This document shows, one piece after another, positions 1 through 11,232 of a DNA stretch of 64,000 bases. The notes under the pieces are model-generated. The model did no database searches, was not told the DNA's origin, and saw only the letters and a list, made by a program, of their open reading frames with translations. Position numbers and translations under genes: made by a program. This stretch comes from Ustulina deusta (lineage: Eukaryota; Ascomycota; Sordariomycetes; Xylariales; Xylariaceae), in the NCBI GenBank assembly GCA_023159155.1, contig JAJNNX010000001.1:124001-188000 (forward strand). Direction: 5' to 3'. Each line of letters starts with the position of its first letter. Position 1 is the first letter of the stretch.

Positions 1-298
1 TCTTTCCCCACAAGCCGAAGGAAGACTTGGAATGGATGGAAGCTTGTCATCAACTCGGGAAAGCGAAGGTGTTAACAACCAGAATGGGATCTTGAGACGT
101 GGGCCCCGACTCCGTCCGTCCGTCCTTTGCCTGTCCTTATTAAGATGCTTCCCGTGGCTCGGGGAGAAGAAAAAAGCGAAGAGCAGAGAAAAATGAAGGA
201 AAAGAAAGAAAGTCCATTCTAGAGTGGTATCATGATCGTGTGACACGATTTGCGAAGAAAACAGAGCTCGTTATGTTTGCTTTCGTACGGGACTCAGT
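1..298. other. Intergenic, downstream of the ZIP gene
   Basis: I see no gene here. The stretch contains a short CCGTCCGTCCGTCC run near 113-126 and a purine-rich run near 166-212. It probably includes the 3' untranslated region of the minus-strand ZIP gene. Confidence 0.5.
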
Positions 299-1444
299 TC
301 AGGCCCAAACAGCTAGGACGGCCATGAGGCCAATGCCAATAGCCACACACAAGAGGGCCCACAGCTGCACCTTTATGCCGGCGTTGCGCATCTGTGGGTT
401 GAACATGAATTCGTGGGCTAGTAGCTCGACGAGACCGGTATAGATGAGGATACCAGCGCTGATCGCGTCGAAAACTCCGTTGATAAGCAAGGCATTGGGG
501 CTTCCAGGTTGCAGAGTCATTCGAATGCCAATACCAATACCAATGGAGATTGGGGTGCTGACAGAATACCCGAAACCTAGAAGATAGGGCAGCCATCGCT
601 TGGACTCGGGCCATTGCGCGGCCGCGAGCCGCGAGCCGAGACCGAGGCCCTCAAAGGTCTGATGGAATACGAGGACAACGTAGAGAACGTTGAACTCGTC
701 GCCAGCAACAGCGAGTGTCAACCCAATGAAGATGCTATGGAAGACGACGCCAAATTCGAGGATGAAAATGGCCGTCATTTGCATAGCAAGCGGCACATCT
801 CCGTTCACATGTTCGCGATAGTGACCCAAGTGGTCCTGGCCGCCTGGGGGATAGCTCACGTCATTTGGGAGCCCGGGTGGATGGAAACCGCTCTTCGCTT
901 CCGTGGCTGCTGAACCCTGGCTACCGTCTGTATGAGAATTCGCTTCAAGATCGTCTGGGCTGGATATCCGTAGCACGCCTCTGGACGGATCTGTTCCTTC
1001 GGCCTCGTGACTGTGGCCGAAGATGTCGAAGCGACTGACCACGAGCTCGAGGGTAAACATGACAAAGATGGCAATTAGAGTTATAGCAGCAGCGAAGTCG
1101 TATTCTTTGATTGGTCCGTCAGCGAGACAGGGGCTCCGTAAGGCATCGAAGGCTGGGGAAAGAAGATGCAGGAACGCCGTCCCAATGATGACACCAGAAC
1201 CGAAATACTTGGCGACAAATAAGGGTTTGCCGTTGACATTCAATTTAGTATGTCGGGATAAATACACGGGCAGCACGGCGCCGAGCAAGGAGCCGAGAAA
1301 TATGACGAAGATAGAGGAGATCCGTAAGTTAAACCGGCCGTCATAGTCGTTACCCGGATCACAGTTGACAAGTACGGACCGACCGCCACCCTCGGCTTCT
1401 CGTAGCTTGAGGGCAACGTCCATCGCTGCCGAAGTTATAGACAT
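299..1444 (-). CDS. ZIP-family zinc/iron transporter (Zrt1/Zrt2-like)
   Basis: This is a plasma- or organelle-membrane importer of divalent metal, most likely zinc. The 381-aa product has three N-terminal membrane helices (about residues 42-62, 79-96 and 117-135), a long cytosolic loop containing HSHEAEG and other histidines, and a C-terminal helix bundle. The metal-binding family motifs are visible: HSIFIGL in helix 4, HQTFEGLGLGSR in helix 5 and ELLAHEF in the last third. It is intronless. The first in-frame ATG is at 1444; the frame stays open five codons further, but only to a TTG. Length and the start of the first helix agree with fungal ZIP proteins. A separate open exon at about 1870-1983 on the same strand ends in a GTAAGA donor, so a leader intron is possible but unproven. 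The family is clear; the exact metal is inferred. Confidence 0.93.
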   Translation of the reverse strand: MSITSAAMDVALKLREAEGGGRSVLVNCDPGNDYDGRFNLRISSIFVIFLGSLLGAVLPVYLSRHTKLNVNGKPLFVAKYFGSGVIIGTAFLHLLSPAFDALRSPCLADGPIKEYDFAAAITLIAIFVMFTLELVVSRFDIFGHSHEAEGTDPSRGVLRISSPDDLEANSHTDGSQGSAATEAKSGFHPPGLPNDVSYPPGGQDHLGHYREHVNGDVPLAMQMTAIFILEFGVVFHSIFIGLTLAVAGDEFNVLYVVLVFHQTFEGLGLGSRLAAAQWPESKRWLPYLLGFGYSVSTPISIGIGIGIRMTLQPGSPNALLINGVFDAISAGILIYTGLVELLAHEFMFNPQMRNAGIKVQLWALLCVAIGIGLMAVLAVWA

Positions 1445-2765
1445 ATTGACTGACGGCAATATGCGTTGCTCTATGGATATATGTTAGTCAAATCGGATTT
1501 TCAATATCACAGCCTATGCCGAAGCCCACAGAGCGGTGAGACTTTTGGCATATAAATATACTAATTCAAGGGGTCCCGAAGAAAGACACAGCGAAAAGAA
1601 CTGGAGAAAACAATTGCGCCAACAATACTCTTTCTTCAAACGTGCCAAAGCCCATCATCGACTGTCCCTTATCGAACGACCCCCCTCGACAAGGGCCAAC
1701 CTGTAGAGGCTAACTGCCTTCGGACGGGCAACAAAGACGTTGTCAAGGAGTCTCGAAGGGATGAAGGATGTTATGACTTGACTTGACGCAGGCTGGCGGA
1801 GGCCGACCCACATGCCGTGTTCATATGGGCAGAAGCCAACAGTACAAGAAGAAAAGGATAGGATCTTACCTCGTAGTTTAGTTTGTAGGCTGTCCAAATA
1901 GCGTAACCGTTGTTATGTTTTCTTCTCTCGAAAAGATGTTTCGGCGGTGATGTCGGGTAGCTGGACGAGGACTGCGCAACCAAGTTTGCGAAAGAGGATT
2001 GGGTGTAAACGAGAGAGCCGAGTTACCACTCTTCTTATACACCTAAGACACCAAAAAAGAGAGTTTGGCGTGGTGGCCCAGATAGGATGACACAGAAGCT
2101 AATATCGTGCACGGCATTAGGCTGTGACATGGGGCAGAACGCAAAGAGGCAGAGTGAAGAGACATGGAGTTTGCGCGGGAACTATAATGCATATGTACAA
2201 GTAGATAATGTGTGAGAACTGCACATTCTGAGTTGGTGGGCATGATAAAGTTGAGGACCTTGATGGCACATGGGTCCGCTCAGAAGGTGCGTCAATTGTT
2301 GATTGTAAATTGTCAGCAGCATGTCCCTCTACCTACAAACGAGCCAAGCGAGTGGTCGGTACTGGACCTTCTTCTGCAAGTTCGCCGGTGGGGTGTCGTG
2401 CAATAGGTACCTATACCTGCGGCGCTAAGACATTAGGGGAAGACATCAAGTACCTCGTAGGCGTTGGGTACACCCTGTAAGCCTTGCAAGCTGCGTCTAA
2501 TAGGTATAACTTTGGTAACCTAACCTTGGCACAAAGTATATACCGCGTATGCATGGCATTGATTTTGCCTAGATGCAGTGTAGTAGGCACACTAGACAGC
2601 TGCCAGCTGAGCTGCTGCATTATGCTTATTGTTTCAATAGATCAAGGCATCCGGCTTCGGCACGTGGATACTGCATGTTGTCCCCCCTCTGTCTCGTGCA
2701 CCTGTCCACGGATGATTACCTTAGTAGGTACCTACATACTGGTATGTGTGTGTATACATACTATA

Positions 2766-2840
2766 ACAGTCTTTCCCTTCCCTCTCTTCTTCTCTTTTCC
2801 CTTTCCTCTTCTCCTTTCCCTTTCCCTCTTTTCTTTGTTT
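2766..2840 (+). repeat. Polypyrimidine tract
   Basis: An almost pure C/T run made of CTTTCC and CTCTT units on the plus strand (purine-rich on the minus strand). It does not lie beside a recognisable exon, so I treat it as low-complexity DNA. Confidence 0.7.
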
Positions 2841-3132
2841 GTATTTCAGACGATGGTCCTACTTTAGTGTACTAGATCTTCGAGCGTAAGTGCATCGTCT
2901 TGGTGGGATCCTTAGTTTGGTTCCTTGTGGTACCCATCCTATCCAACGGCACCCTAAATACTATCATGAACAGCTGGGCGCTGGACGGATCGTTCTGAAA
3001 TGCCCAGGCTCTGATACGTTGTTGGTTGGTCCAAAAATAAGCTTGAATATAGTCTTTCCCCACTTAAAACTGTCCAAGCTAGCCCAATACAATGTGCCTG
3101 ACCATCAAGGTTCTCAAAAGAAGACGCGGGGG

Positions 3133-3180
3133 ACCAGACGGGCGAACCAGACGGGCGAACCAGACGAGCGAACCAGACAA
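3133..3180 (+). repeat. 13-bp minisatellite, about 3.6 copies
   Basis: The unit ACCAGACGGGCGA is repeated head to tail. The third and fourth copies carry G-to-A changes (ACCAGACGAGCGA, ACCAGACAAG). It is intergenic. Confidence 0.85.
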
Positions 3181-4366
3181 GTGACACCATATCCGTCCAG
3201 ATACCCACAGGTATCATGAAGGCGGCCATCAGGGTTCTCACTTTTCGAGGTACACTGTAACAAACATGCATGTCTTCCATGCGACAAATTGTTATACCGG
3301 TACTACTCACCGAACTTAAGTAGCAGTGCTGAATACGGTGTACAGTTTGACATCATGTTACGGCCACACCATCTAACAGCTTACAGAGCCCCTCGTGGAC
3401 GAGTGCAGAACCTATGTAGATAGTAAGTGTTGTTGGTTGTCACAGGAGGCTGCAACTTACATACCGTAGGTAGACAGGCAAGTGTCCAGTATCTGGTCCA
3501 ATATTCTGCATGTTATATCAAAAAAGCTACAACTCGGACGCGAACGAGTACAAGCCCCCTCCTCCATACACCTATACCTAGTTATGCACATACAATGGCC
3601 TCGTCTTAGGGGCTGTTCTGACCAATGCTTCTTCTCTCCTTCCAGGGCCTGGTCCGCCACTATTGTAGAGCTAGCCGGAGGTGCGGTAATTTTGCAACAC
3701 CTTCATCTCAAACGCTTTTGAAGAAGCCACATAAGAATTTCTTCCATAGGCCACTATTCATCCTCTACTGCCACCCGAGTAAGAGGGCGGTTCTGGCTGC
3801 ACCACATCCTCCGTCTCCACGTTTGAAATATCGACTAGATGGAAATAGGATTTTGTCCGATTGAAGTGCTCAGCACTAAATACCGTGGATGCCGCTTCGT
3901 GTTGTTTCCAGTGCACTTAGCACTCATAATACCGTGTGCACTACCGGCACTCGACACGTTGCTCATGCCGTTAGCCGCAACCCATTTCATTTACCTGGCT
4001 AGGCTGGTTAAGCTGCTAGGCTTTTCCGGGCTTTCCAGAGCTGAAGGAATGCGGGTGCAGAACGGTTGATTGGTGATATGCGGGAATCCGAAAATAGTAT
4101 CTGTCAGCTGATCCCATCTTCCCATCCAGGTACCCGAATGCACGTGTGGACGGGTGACTTATGCTCCATCCCAATATCTTGCGTCTGGAGTTCCACGTGC
4201 CTGCTGTCTCCTTGGCCGCACCACAACGTTATGCCCTGCAGTATATACGCAGAGACCGGGCCGCTCTTTCGCGCATTAAATGTTAGGCCATGTTGTCGTA
4301 GCGCGGGTCATATGGTTGAGCTGAGCGGGTGGCGTCGAACAATTGGAGCTAAGGCACTCTATCATG

Positions 4367-5725
4367 TCATGAAGAAAACTGCACTTCTAGACCAAGTGTA
4401 CGAAATGGCGAATCGGGTCTGCGTAGGTCGATCCCGCTACCTAGACTAAAAAGCAGGGACTTGATCCTCCCCTCCCAGAGTAGCCCTATGCGCCAATGAT
4501 GATCGAGCCGGGCTTTCAATACCCCCGAATATAGATGCTCGTCCTCATCTTCGTGATTCTGTCGCCAGTCCAACTTGGCTCGAAATGTGCGCTGTTTTGT
4601 TGTCGTCGGTTCCGAAGCCACATGAGACGCGGGGGCTGGCAGGAGATGGGGAGTATCAAGCAACGGTGAAGGTTCGTCCAGTCTCCACTCCATCTTCGCC
4701 TGAAAGCTCCTCTGCGGCAGGGGATTGGTTGGTGCGCCAGATGTCTCAATTGTGTCAGCATCGATATCAGCGTTGGCGGCCCAGGCCCCTTTCTTCCTCC
4801 ATAACTCCATCCCGACAGACCATGCGCTCTCGTAGCTGTATACGTTAAAGTCCATCTTTGTACCCAGTGAGCAGTTGCGGCCAGCCATGACGGCGTATGT
4901 CCAGCTCAATGTACCCATCAAAGGGTTGACCGTCATGGTAGCCGTGAGGGGAGTCCCCTTATGGGAAGGCAGGGTAGCAAACCGTGTGCCAAGACTCATG
5001 CCCCCTGACTTGTTCAGAGTCCCGTAGTAAAGTTCGCCACCGGCACTAAAGCGGCCGTAGATGCGCTCCCTTTCGAGCCCACTTGTCCCGTTTCCGACAT
5101 CTTGCGTGCTGTTAGGCGAGGCAGAGCCGGCAACGTCACCTCCAAAGTTGTACAGTCCCCGGATGCCCAGGAGACCGCCATCCGAAGATGCTAACCCCTC
5201 TACTCCATATCGTCCCTCGTCATATTGTACCATGCCTAGAACGGTGCCCCCATTCCGAAGGGTCTGATCCGAGACGGCGCTCACCTGCATCTGCAGCGTT
5301 GGTGATATCCGCTTAACCATGAGGCCTTGGAGCATAGACATGGGGAGGTACAACCTCCCATACGCCAGCACATCCTGGCGCGCGCCCTTCATCCTATTCC
5401 GGCGCTCGAGCTCGGCCAGCGGGGAGTAGCTCTGCAGGAGCTCAGGCAAGGGTATCTCCTCGCTCTGGGCAACGGCATGGTAGTCGAGGGGCACAGTCGA
5501 GTACAGGTAGGAGATGGAGCCATCGACGACGCCGACGGTGCCCAGCTGATAGGCGGTCGCGAAATGGGGTGTCGCAAGCGAGGAGAGGGTCAAGCGCAGG
5601 CCGCGTGGAGTGGCGAAGTGAAGCAAGGCGTCGGATGTCGCATTGAGGGTGGAATACGAGTTGTCGCGGTTCCAGCCAGTGGCGTCGTAGAATGCGCTCT
5701 GGATGTAATCCATGAACTCACGCAT
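4367..5725 (-). CDS. mdm10: Mdm10, mitochondrial outer-membrane beta-barrel (ERMES/SAM subunit)
   Basis: Mdm10 is an outer-membrane porin-like barrel. It belongs to the ER-mitochondria encounter structure with Mmm1, Mdm12 and Mdm34, and it also joins the SAM complex to promote assembly of Tom40 and other barrels. The 452-aa single-exon product begins MREFMDYIQSAFYDATGWN, the usual filamentous-fungal start. It also has the family block LSSLATPHFATAYQLGTVG (about residues 47-65), the SYLYSTVPL segment and a C-terminal beta signal ending LGLEVQF. As expected for a barrel it has no hydrophobic helices. The length matches family members of about 450 aa. The ATG at 5725 is the only start that keeps the conserved N-terminus intact. 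I am very confident. Confidence 0.96.
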   Translation of the reverse strand: MREFMDYIQSAFYDATGWNRDNSYSTLNATSDALLHFATPRGLRLTLSSLATPHFATAYQLGTVGVVDGSISYLYSTVPLDYHAVAQSEEIPLPELLQSYSPLAELERRNRMKGARQDVLAYGRLYLPMSMLQGLMVKRISPTLQMQVSAVSDQTLRNGGTVLGMVQYDEGRYGVEGLASSDGGLLGIRGLYNFGGDVAGSASPNSTQDVGNGTSGLERERIYGRFSAGGELYYGTLNKSGGMSLGTRFATLPSHKGTPLTATMTVNPLMGTLSWTYAVMAGRNCSLGTKMDFNVYSYESAWSVGMELWRKKGAWAANADIDADTIETSGAPTNPLPQRSFQAKMEWRLDEPSPLLDTPHLLPAPASHVASEPTTTKQRTFRAKLDWRQNHEDEDEHLYSGVLKARLDHHWRIGLLWEGRIKSLLFSLGSGIDLRRPDSPFRTLGLEVQFSS

Positions 5726-6407
5726 CGTTGCCCAGTCCTCCTCGGCTGCGGAGAGAAGGTCGAGGGTAGAGGGTCAACAACGATGGCTACCGGGGAAGCA
5801 TCGAGGCTTGCTGGTGGTATTAGGTACCTAGAGTATCCCAGCTTTGCGGAGGGAGGCACAGCACGTGTAAGTTGTAAGTATGATATCGCAGCGAGCAACA
5901 ATGTTGTGGTTTTCAACTTGCATCGATGATGTTCCTATACCTACCTGGTAGGAGGTATTATCTATATACAGTTAGACCGGGTACTTATCTAGGTCGGCAA
6001 CCCGTCTATTTAGGTACCGAAATCCAAAGGTGCTTGCTTACCTAAGATACTTAGCTATTGGCTCAATTGACGACCGGAGATTAGCCGGTACGCCAACCGG
6101 TGCGAGGTTCGCTCCCTCTACCTCCGCCCTATTGATTCGCGTATAGGGATCACTGGACCGTGCTTGATGCTGCGGATAACTGGTCCAGGGCGCGAATTGC
6201 TGCACGGAAGCGCTGCGGAACTCGGCTTGGGCCTTCCATGACATCCGCACATGGCCTCTCCGAATCCCGGCAGACCTAATGACATTGTCGTTGACAGTGG
6301 CTTCCAGAAGAGCTGTGAGGTATAGGCAAATTCGTGCAATTTGCCTTCATTATTAGACTACTAGCGGTTGTTCTCATTTACATATAATGTGGGACGCAAA
6401 CCATTCA
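5726..6407. other. Intergenic, upstream of mdm10
   Basis: No gene is recognised. The stretch contains an exact AGGTACCT palindrome (5822-5829) and several TACCTAGG-like repeats around 5940-6015. The promoter of mdm10 should lie in its left part. Confidence 0.5.
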
Positions 6408-6690
6408 GTCGGGACACGCTAGAGAGTAATAATGCCGTCCTGTGCGCGTACGCAGGAAGAATATGCCATCTTTTTCCACGACCAAATTTGGTGGCCTAGA
6501 CGGGCAAGGTTCCCTGAAGAAGCTATCCTCAGCGTCGATGGTCAACCCTTCTACCACAGCCAGATCCATTAACAATGACAAGTTGGTAGGATCATATCTC
6601 AAGATCGTAGGAGGGTAGAGATCTTGAAGGTCTTCATCCCGTTGCGAAGCGACACGACGGATGGCAGTCCTTGTCCAGCCCGTGAACTTT
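6408..6690 (-). pseudogene. Open coding-like fragment, unknown family
   Basis: On the minus strand an open frame of about 94 codons runs from a possible acceptor (TTTTAG near 6696) to a stop near 6408. Its residues look like ordinary protein (for example DEDLQDLYPPTILRYDPTN and VVEGLTIDAEDSFFREP). Directly upstream, 6700-6970, other minus-strand frames look weakly protein-like (SLGWRARPEIIAAMLDDS) but are interrupted by stops, so I could not assemble a gene. It may be the last exon of a decayed gene. I do not recognise the family. Confidence 0.3.
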
Positions 6691-7394
6691 AGCGTCTAAA
6701 ACATCGTGAGTTCCAAATACTTTGTTTTTATAAACTAGCAGAAGGGCAACATTGGACGACTTGGCCGCGGGCCCCCTGATCGGCCGGTTTTTTAAGCGTG
6801 CCGTGTCCACGTTGAGAGATGCTCTTTCGGCCCTCCACACGTGAATCATCGAGCATGGCGGCGATGATTTCAGGTCTCGCTCGCCAGCCCAATGACATCT
6901 CAGGACTCTCTATTAAACGAGTGCTTCCCTCAAAAATCGGGACGCTCAAGATGAGAGAGGGCAATGGCATATATTAGGACACAACTGCCAGTCCCCTCAC
7001 ATTTCACCAAATGTCTAGAGCTCTAAGTTCGATAGGCTCTCCATTCTTCACAGCTATTATTATCGTCGGTCTGCGACTTTCAACCCTACCTGCGACACAT
7101 TCCCCGTACGTCCTGACGGAGGTATTGATCTTCTATTTTATCAATTATCGAATATGATTCCTAATAAAAAAAGATTATTTATTGCCCTATACCCTCACGG
7201 AGTTGTTAATAATGAAGAAAGAAGGCGATTAAACGCGATGCCCTCCATTCTAGCCCAAACCCATCATTATTCGCAGGTACCACTGGAGATTTCTCCTGGG
7301 ACCTAAGATTGAAGACAAACCACAGGTTCCCAGTATGCAATACCACGTGGACACTCCTATGCTGCCGGGGCCGACTTGGGATATAATTGAAGGA

Positions 7395-7870
7395 AGAGAG
7401 ATTATACCTTGACACCAGGACCAGCTAGCTTCAGGAAATAAGCCTGATCCATGATGGAGGACTATGAAAACAGGCCTATAATTCTCCCCACCGCTTTTGG
7501 CGAGTGATTTCCATACCATGCCGAAGTATACTCCCAGTAACGATACCATCCTGCGATTCCCCAGTCAATAATACCCACTGCTCGCCTGCCACGGAGAAAG
7601 ATATTAAACTGGTTTCAACATGCGTGAAGACGGGAGGGGGCCACGGCCCATCCTGCTTAGCTACCATTTCTTTAATTTCCTCCCAGTCTTGATCGTTCTT
7701 TTAATCCGGATGCTTTTCCGGCCGAAGATCATCGTGTAGCCAACGGTGAAAGTCCTGCACCTCTTGAACGGCCCGAATCTGGGCTGAGATCTGGGGACCC
7801 GAGAGTCGCGTAAGGATCCATTCACGTAACTCTCAATTCTCAGGTCTGAAGGCGGCCTATTGGCTTGCAT
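7395..7870 (-). pseudogene. Aminoglycoside phosphotransferase (APH)-like kinase pseudogene
   Basis: APH-family proteins of fungi are ATP-dependent small-molecule kinases related to choline kinase. Here the C-terminal half can be read on the minus strand only by changing frame. NGSLRDSRVPRSQPRFGPF leads to VQDFHRWLHDDL in another frame, then an in-frame TAA after EKHPD, then PVFTHVETS in the position of the catalytic-loop FTHGDL. After another shift VGIIDWGIAGWY and YWEYTSAWYGN follow; this is the metal-binding IDWE-type segment and the hallmark W-E-Y-T-S-A-W. The catalytic aspartate (D of THGDL) has become part of THVETS. With two frame changes, a stop and a lost key residue this is a dead fragment. 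The N-terminal lobe was not found. The call rests on motif recognition only. Confidence 0.72.
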
Positions 7871-9099
7871 TCACATGTTGGATATCAGGATACGAGGGCA
7901 TGCTGTAGGTACGTACATATATAAGTATCGAGGTGCCCAGAGATGCGTACGCTTAGCGATTACACAAGGTAGGGGACTTGGTCGGCTCGTACTTCGATAT
8001 GACAAGGAACGACTTCCCAGGAAGTTGTTCGCACATCATCACAACGTTGAACTACCTAGTTGTAGAATTAGTTAGGTAGGTAGTACCTAGGTAGTCTCCG
8101 TTCCCAAAGCTCTTACGGTTGGAATAATGCGAATGAATATACGCAAAAAGCAGGACCTAGCTTAGGTCTAGGCTCAGTCTAAAAACGGCGTAGCTCAGCT
8201 TAGCACCCCCTCTAGTTGCATCGTAGTAAAACCATCTTTAAGGTATTATCAAGCACCACCTATCTGGACTTACTCAAGTACTAGCTCCCTAGCTAGGTAC
8301 CTCCCTAACCAACTCATGGTGTCCTGCCAAACTGTCATGGTCGATTCCGTGAAACGAAGAGTTGCTGATTTGAACGCAACCGGGCTCGGCTGTGTGTTTG
8401 TACCATAGTCTACCTAGTATATGATCCATCAGTGCCTCTACTGAAAATGACAAAAATGGGTCCTTTAGTCTACGGACAGACAGACGGAGCCCCTGCTGTT
8501 CGATCCGTCCGTCTGCGGAAAGATGTTTCCTCCACGAGACATCGACGGCTCGAGAGTCCCCCCCACTTATGACGGAGATAACAAGCGAATGCGAGGAAGG
8601 CTATGCTATCTACTCAGCTCCCGCCGCTTTATTTCACGCGCCACGCGTAAGAAGATGAATCATCAATAATGCCATCCTCTCTGCGCTCTTCATACGAACG
8701 AGGTAGCGGGCGATTGATTGATTAGTGATATGCCCGTGGTTATGGCATCCCTCCCCGGGATTCCCGCCAACTTGCCTTGGCTGACGCGAGCCCTTGTCCG
8801 ACGGGAGAGAGAGATGGCTGAATGATTTAGTCCGTCGTCGGGATATCGGATTCGCCCTCGTCAGCAGCTCATTTCTAGATTCACAGTTGAACGGAGGCTC
8901 CCTTTTCACGACGGCACGAGTATATATATATATAGACGTCATGATGGTAGGAAATTCTTATAGAGTTCTGTATAGATTAGCAGTTCATCATCATCTCCTC
9001 CTAACCTCCTCCGTGAAGCCCACCACCGAAACCATCATCATCGTTGTAGCAAACACTGTCGTTTTCGTCGAGAGCTTGAGTTTTCCCCCGTCGTCGACC
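7871..9099. other. Intergenic region upstream of the SDR gene
   Basis: No gene is seen. It holds TAGGTAGGTAGTACCTAGGTAG (about 8073-8094), an exact AGGTACCT (8295-8302), an imperfect inverted repeat CAGACGGA/TCCGTCTG (about 8480-8516), a short (TA)n run at 8922-8932 and a (CAT)n-like stretch just before the start codon. The right part should contain the SDR promoter. Confidence 0.45.
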
Positions 9100-10189
9100 A
9101 TGCCACAGTCCAATGTCTGGCTTATAACCGGCGCCTCGCGCGGCTTGGGGTTTGACATGGCCAAGATTGCCCTCGAGGCGGGCCACAAGGTCATCGCCTG
9201 CTACCGTGGGGAGAAGCCTCAGGACACGTCGAAATGGGACGAACTTGAGACCCTTGGCGGTATCTGGACGCAGCTAGACGTGTCGAGCGAGGACGCCGAG
9301 TCCAAAGTCAAGGCCCTCGTGGCCGAGCACGGGCAGATCGACGTGCTGGTCAATAATGCAGGCTACGCTATCCTAGGAAGCATTGAAGACGTCCCGTAAG
9401 AAGCAATCGATATCTTGCGCCGGGAGTTTTTATTTTTATTTTTCCGTTTATATATACATGTTTGTCACTGACGTGCCGCCTTGTTGCGTGTGAGTAGTCT
9501 CGATAAAGTACACGCCATCTTGAACACCAATTTCATCGGCACCCTGCGAACAATCAAGGGTGTATTGCCATCGATGCGCGAGCGCAAGACCGGCACGATT
9601 GTGAACATTAGCTCCTCGACTGCCGTGGATCCCGTACCGGCTCTTGGTATCTACGCCGCTACGAAATTCGCCATGGAGGGTATGGTCCTATCAGCCCTTT
9701 TCTTCCGCCGTTACCGCATGTCCAGTTTCCTATATACAACCATGCGATATATACTAAGTAGCCGGCTCCCGGACAAGACTATACTAACACTCTCTATCTC
9801 CGCACTTAGGTTATACAGAGACGCTGCAGGCGGAAATCGCCGCCTTCGGCATCCGGGTCCTCCTCGTAGAGCCCGGCTCAACTGCCACGGAATTCGCTTC
9901 CGCTGCAGGCTCTGGCGTCAGAGTGCAGCCGAGCGAGCCCTACACGCAAGACGGTATCTTCAAGCAGGTCTCGGATTTCCTCTCCTCTGAGCAGTACGCT
10001 TCGATGGGCGCGTCTTCCACCGCTGTTGCAGAGCGGATCGTCGAGACGATCGACGGGACGGGCTTCATGGCCGGCAAGGAAATCGGCCTTCGCCTGCCGC
10101 TTGGCAAGGACACGGGTGCTGGCCTTGGGAAGAAGGCTGCCATGTTCGCGAAGCTGGAGAATCTCAAGGACGTTTGGGGCAGTGTTTGA
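9100..10189 (+). CDS. Short-chain dehydrogenase/reductase, classical type
   Basis: A predicted NAD(P)-dependent oxidoreductase of the SDR superfamily acting on an unknown alcohol/ketone substrate. The exons join as 9100-9395, 9498-9679 and 9810-10189; donors GTAAGA and GTATGG and acceptors GAGTAG and CTTAG keep the frame exactly and give 285 aa. The cofactor motif TGASRGLG is at residues 10-17, NNAG at 85-88, the catalytic serine in NISSS (about 135-139) and the YxxxK pair as Y151/K155 (YAATK), followed by VEPGSTATEF. The start follows CGACC-ATG, and the Rossmann strand begins eight residues in, as usual. There is no targeting signal, so it is probably cytosolic. The best-preserved relatives are fungal oxidoreductases annotated only generically; the substrate cannot be deduced. 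Confidence 0.93.
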
Positions 10190-10830
10190 GGTCGAAACTT
10201 GGAATTCATGCCAATACGAAATCTGTTGTCCACTGCACGTTGTATTTATATCCCCACTCGAACATGCCTGTACTAACTAGATCAACCCTACTGCTCACTC
10301 AATTTTATCAACTCCATCTTGTCTACTTCTGCTCCCAAACGGTAAGCTTTCATAATACGTGCCGACATCGCAGTGCCGATACCGACTTCCTTTGTGCCAC
10401 AACTTCTGGATTCGGTGATATTCCAATTGAAGTCGGGTTTCTTTGTGGACTGTTCGACATCGGAATAGCACAATTAATGGTAATTCTTTCTTTGTCACCA
10501 CTGATAGGATATTGCTCAGGCGTCCACGATCCAACACGTCAGACTGTTTTCCAGTTAGTTACTCGTCATCCCGATTCCTTAGCCACAGAACTGCTGTAGG
10601 CGCATAATAGAAATATCACGAATCCCTACCGCGCCTGGTACAACGCACAGTCTGGCCACGGGACTATCTATGAACACATTTACCTGAAGATATCATACTC
10701 CTCACACAAAGCTGGGAGAGAAACCCAGGCATTAAGAAAACCTACAAAGCACATCACCCCCTCGCGTCCGTAACGTCGAGAGATAAAATAACAAACCAAA
10801 CGAAATTACCACCCGGCACATCCATCCACC
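10190..10830. other. Intergenic
   Basis: I see nothing recognisable here apart from the untranslated regions of the flanking plus-strand genes; the open frames are short and lack family motifs. Confidence 0.4.
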
Positions 10831-11232
10831 ATGTACACCCCAAAATTAACAGCGCTTAGAGCACTCGGTGTTATGTTGGCGCATAGTGTGTACACGAAAT
10901 ACTACGGAAGCCCCATGGACATACTGGATCCGGCAACCCCGCATTCTCTCCCAGTGGATACTGCCAACGTGAGCGACGTCGAGGCAGCCGTGAAGCGGAA
11001 TGGGCAGAACGCGACCTACAACCCGGAGATCATCAGCTTGTATACGATAGTGGAGTGCTATGTAGCTTTTCACGTCCTTTTGCTGTTCCTGCGGCCCGCC
11101 TGGAACCTCCTCACCCGCCCCCATTTGCCGTCGGTCTCCAGAATCGTCCGCGACTTTTTCGTACATTGGAGCTTATCGGTTGCTATCTACCTCTCATTCC
11201 TGACTGTCGAGAGATACAGTGGTATTGCTTGA
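10831..11232 (+). CDS. Small hypothetical membrane protein, 133 aa
   Basis: I do not recognise the family. The single-exon frame starts in a good context (CATCCACC-ATG). It encodes an N-terminal segment with LRALGVMLAHSVYTKYYGS, a soluble middle (about residues 35-65) with one N-A-T glycosylation-type sequon, and two hydrophobic stretches, about residues 70-90 (SLYTIVECYVAFHVLLLFL) and 109-127 (DFFVHWSLSVAIYLSFLT). It ends with a short tail. The pattern suggests a small two-helix (possibly three-helix) membrane protein. Codon use resembles the neighbouring real genes. It could still be a chance frame, but the even composition and membrane topology argue for a gene. Confidence 0.6.
   Translation: MYTPKLTALRALGVMLAHSVYTKYYGSPMDILDPATPHSLPVDTANVSDVEAAVKRNGQNATYNPEIISLYTIVECYVAFHVLLLFLRPAWNLLTRPHLPSVSRIVRDFFVHWSLSVAIYLSFLTVERYSGIA

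Larger units (their letters stand above)
1445..4366. other. Long intergenic region between two minus-strand genes
   Basis: I recognise no gene in these 2.9 kb. It contains a minus-strand open segment ending in a splice-donor-like GTAAGA (about 1870-1983, possible leader exon of the ZIP gene), two exact AGGTACCT palindromes (2405-2412 and 2726-2733), a pyrimidine tract of about 75 nt at 2766-2840 and a 13-bp minisatellite at 3133-3180. Open frames here are short and show no family motifs. Confidence 0.5.

Noticed and set aside
1771..1983. 70-codon minus-strand frame upstream of the ZIP gene as a gene
   Set aside because: It contains a GTAAGA donor and no conserved residues; at most a leader exon of the ZIP gene.
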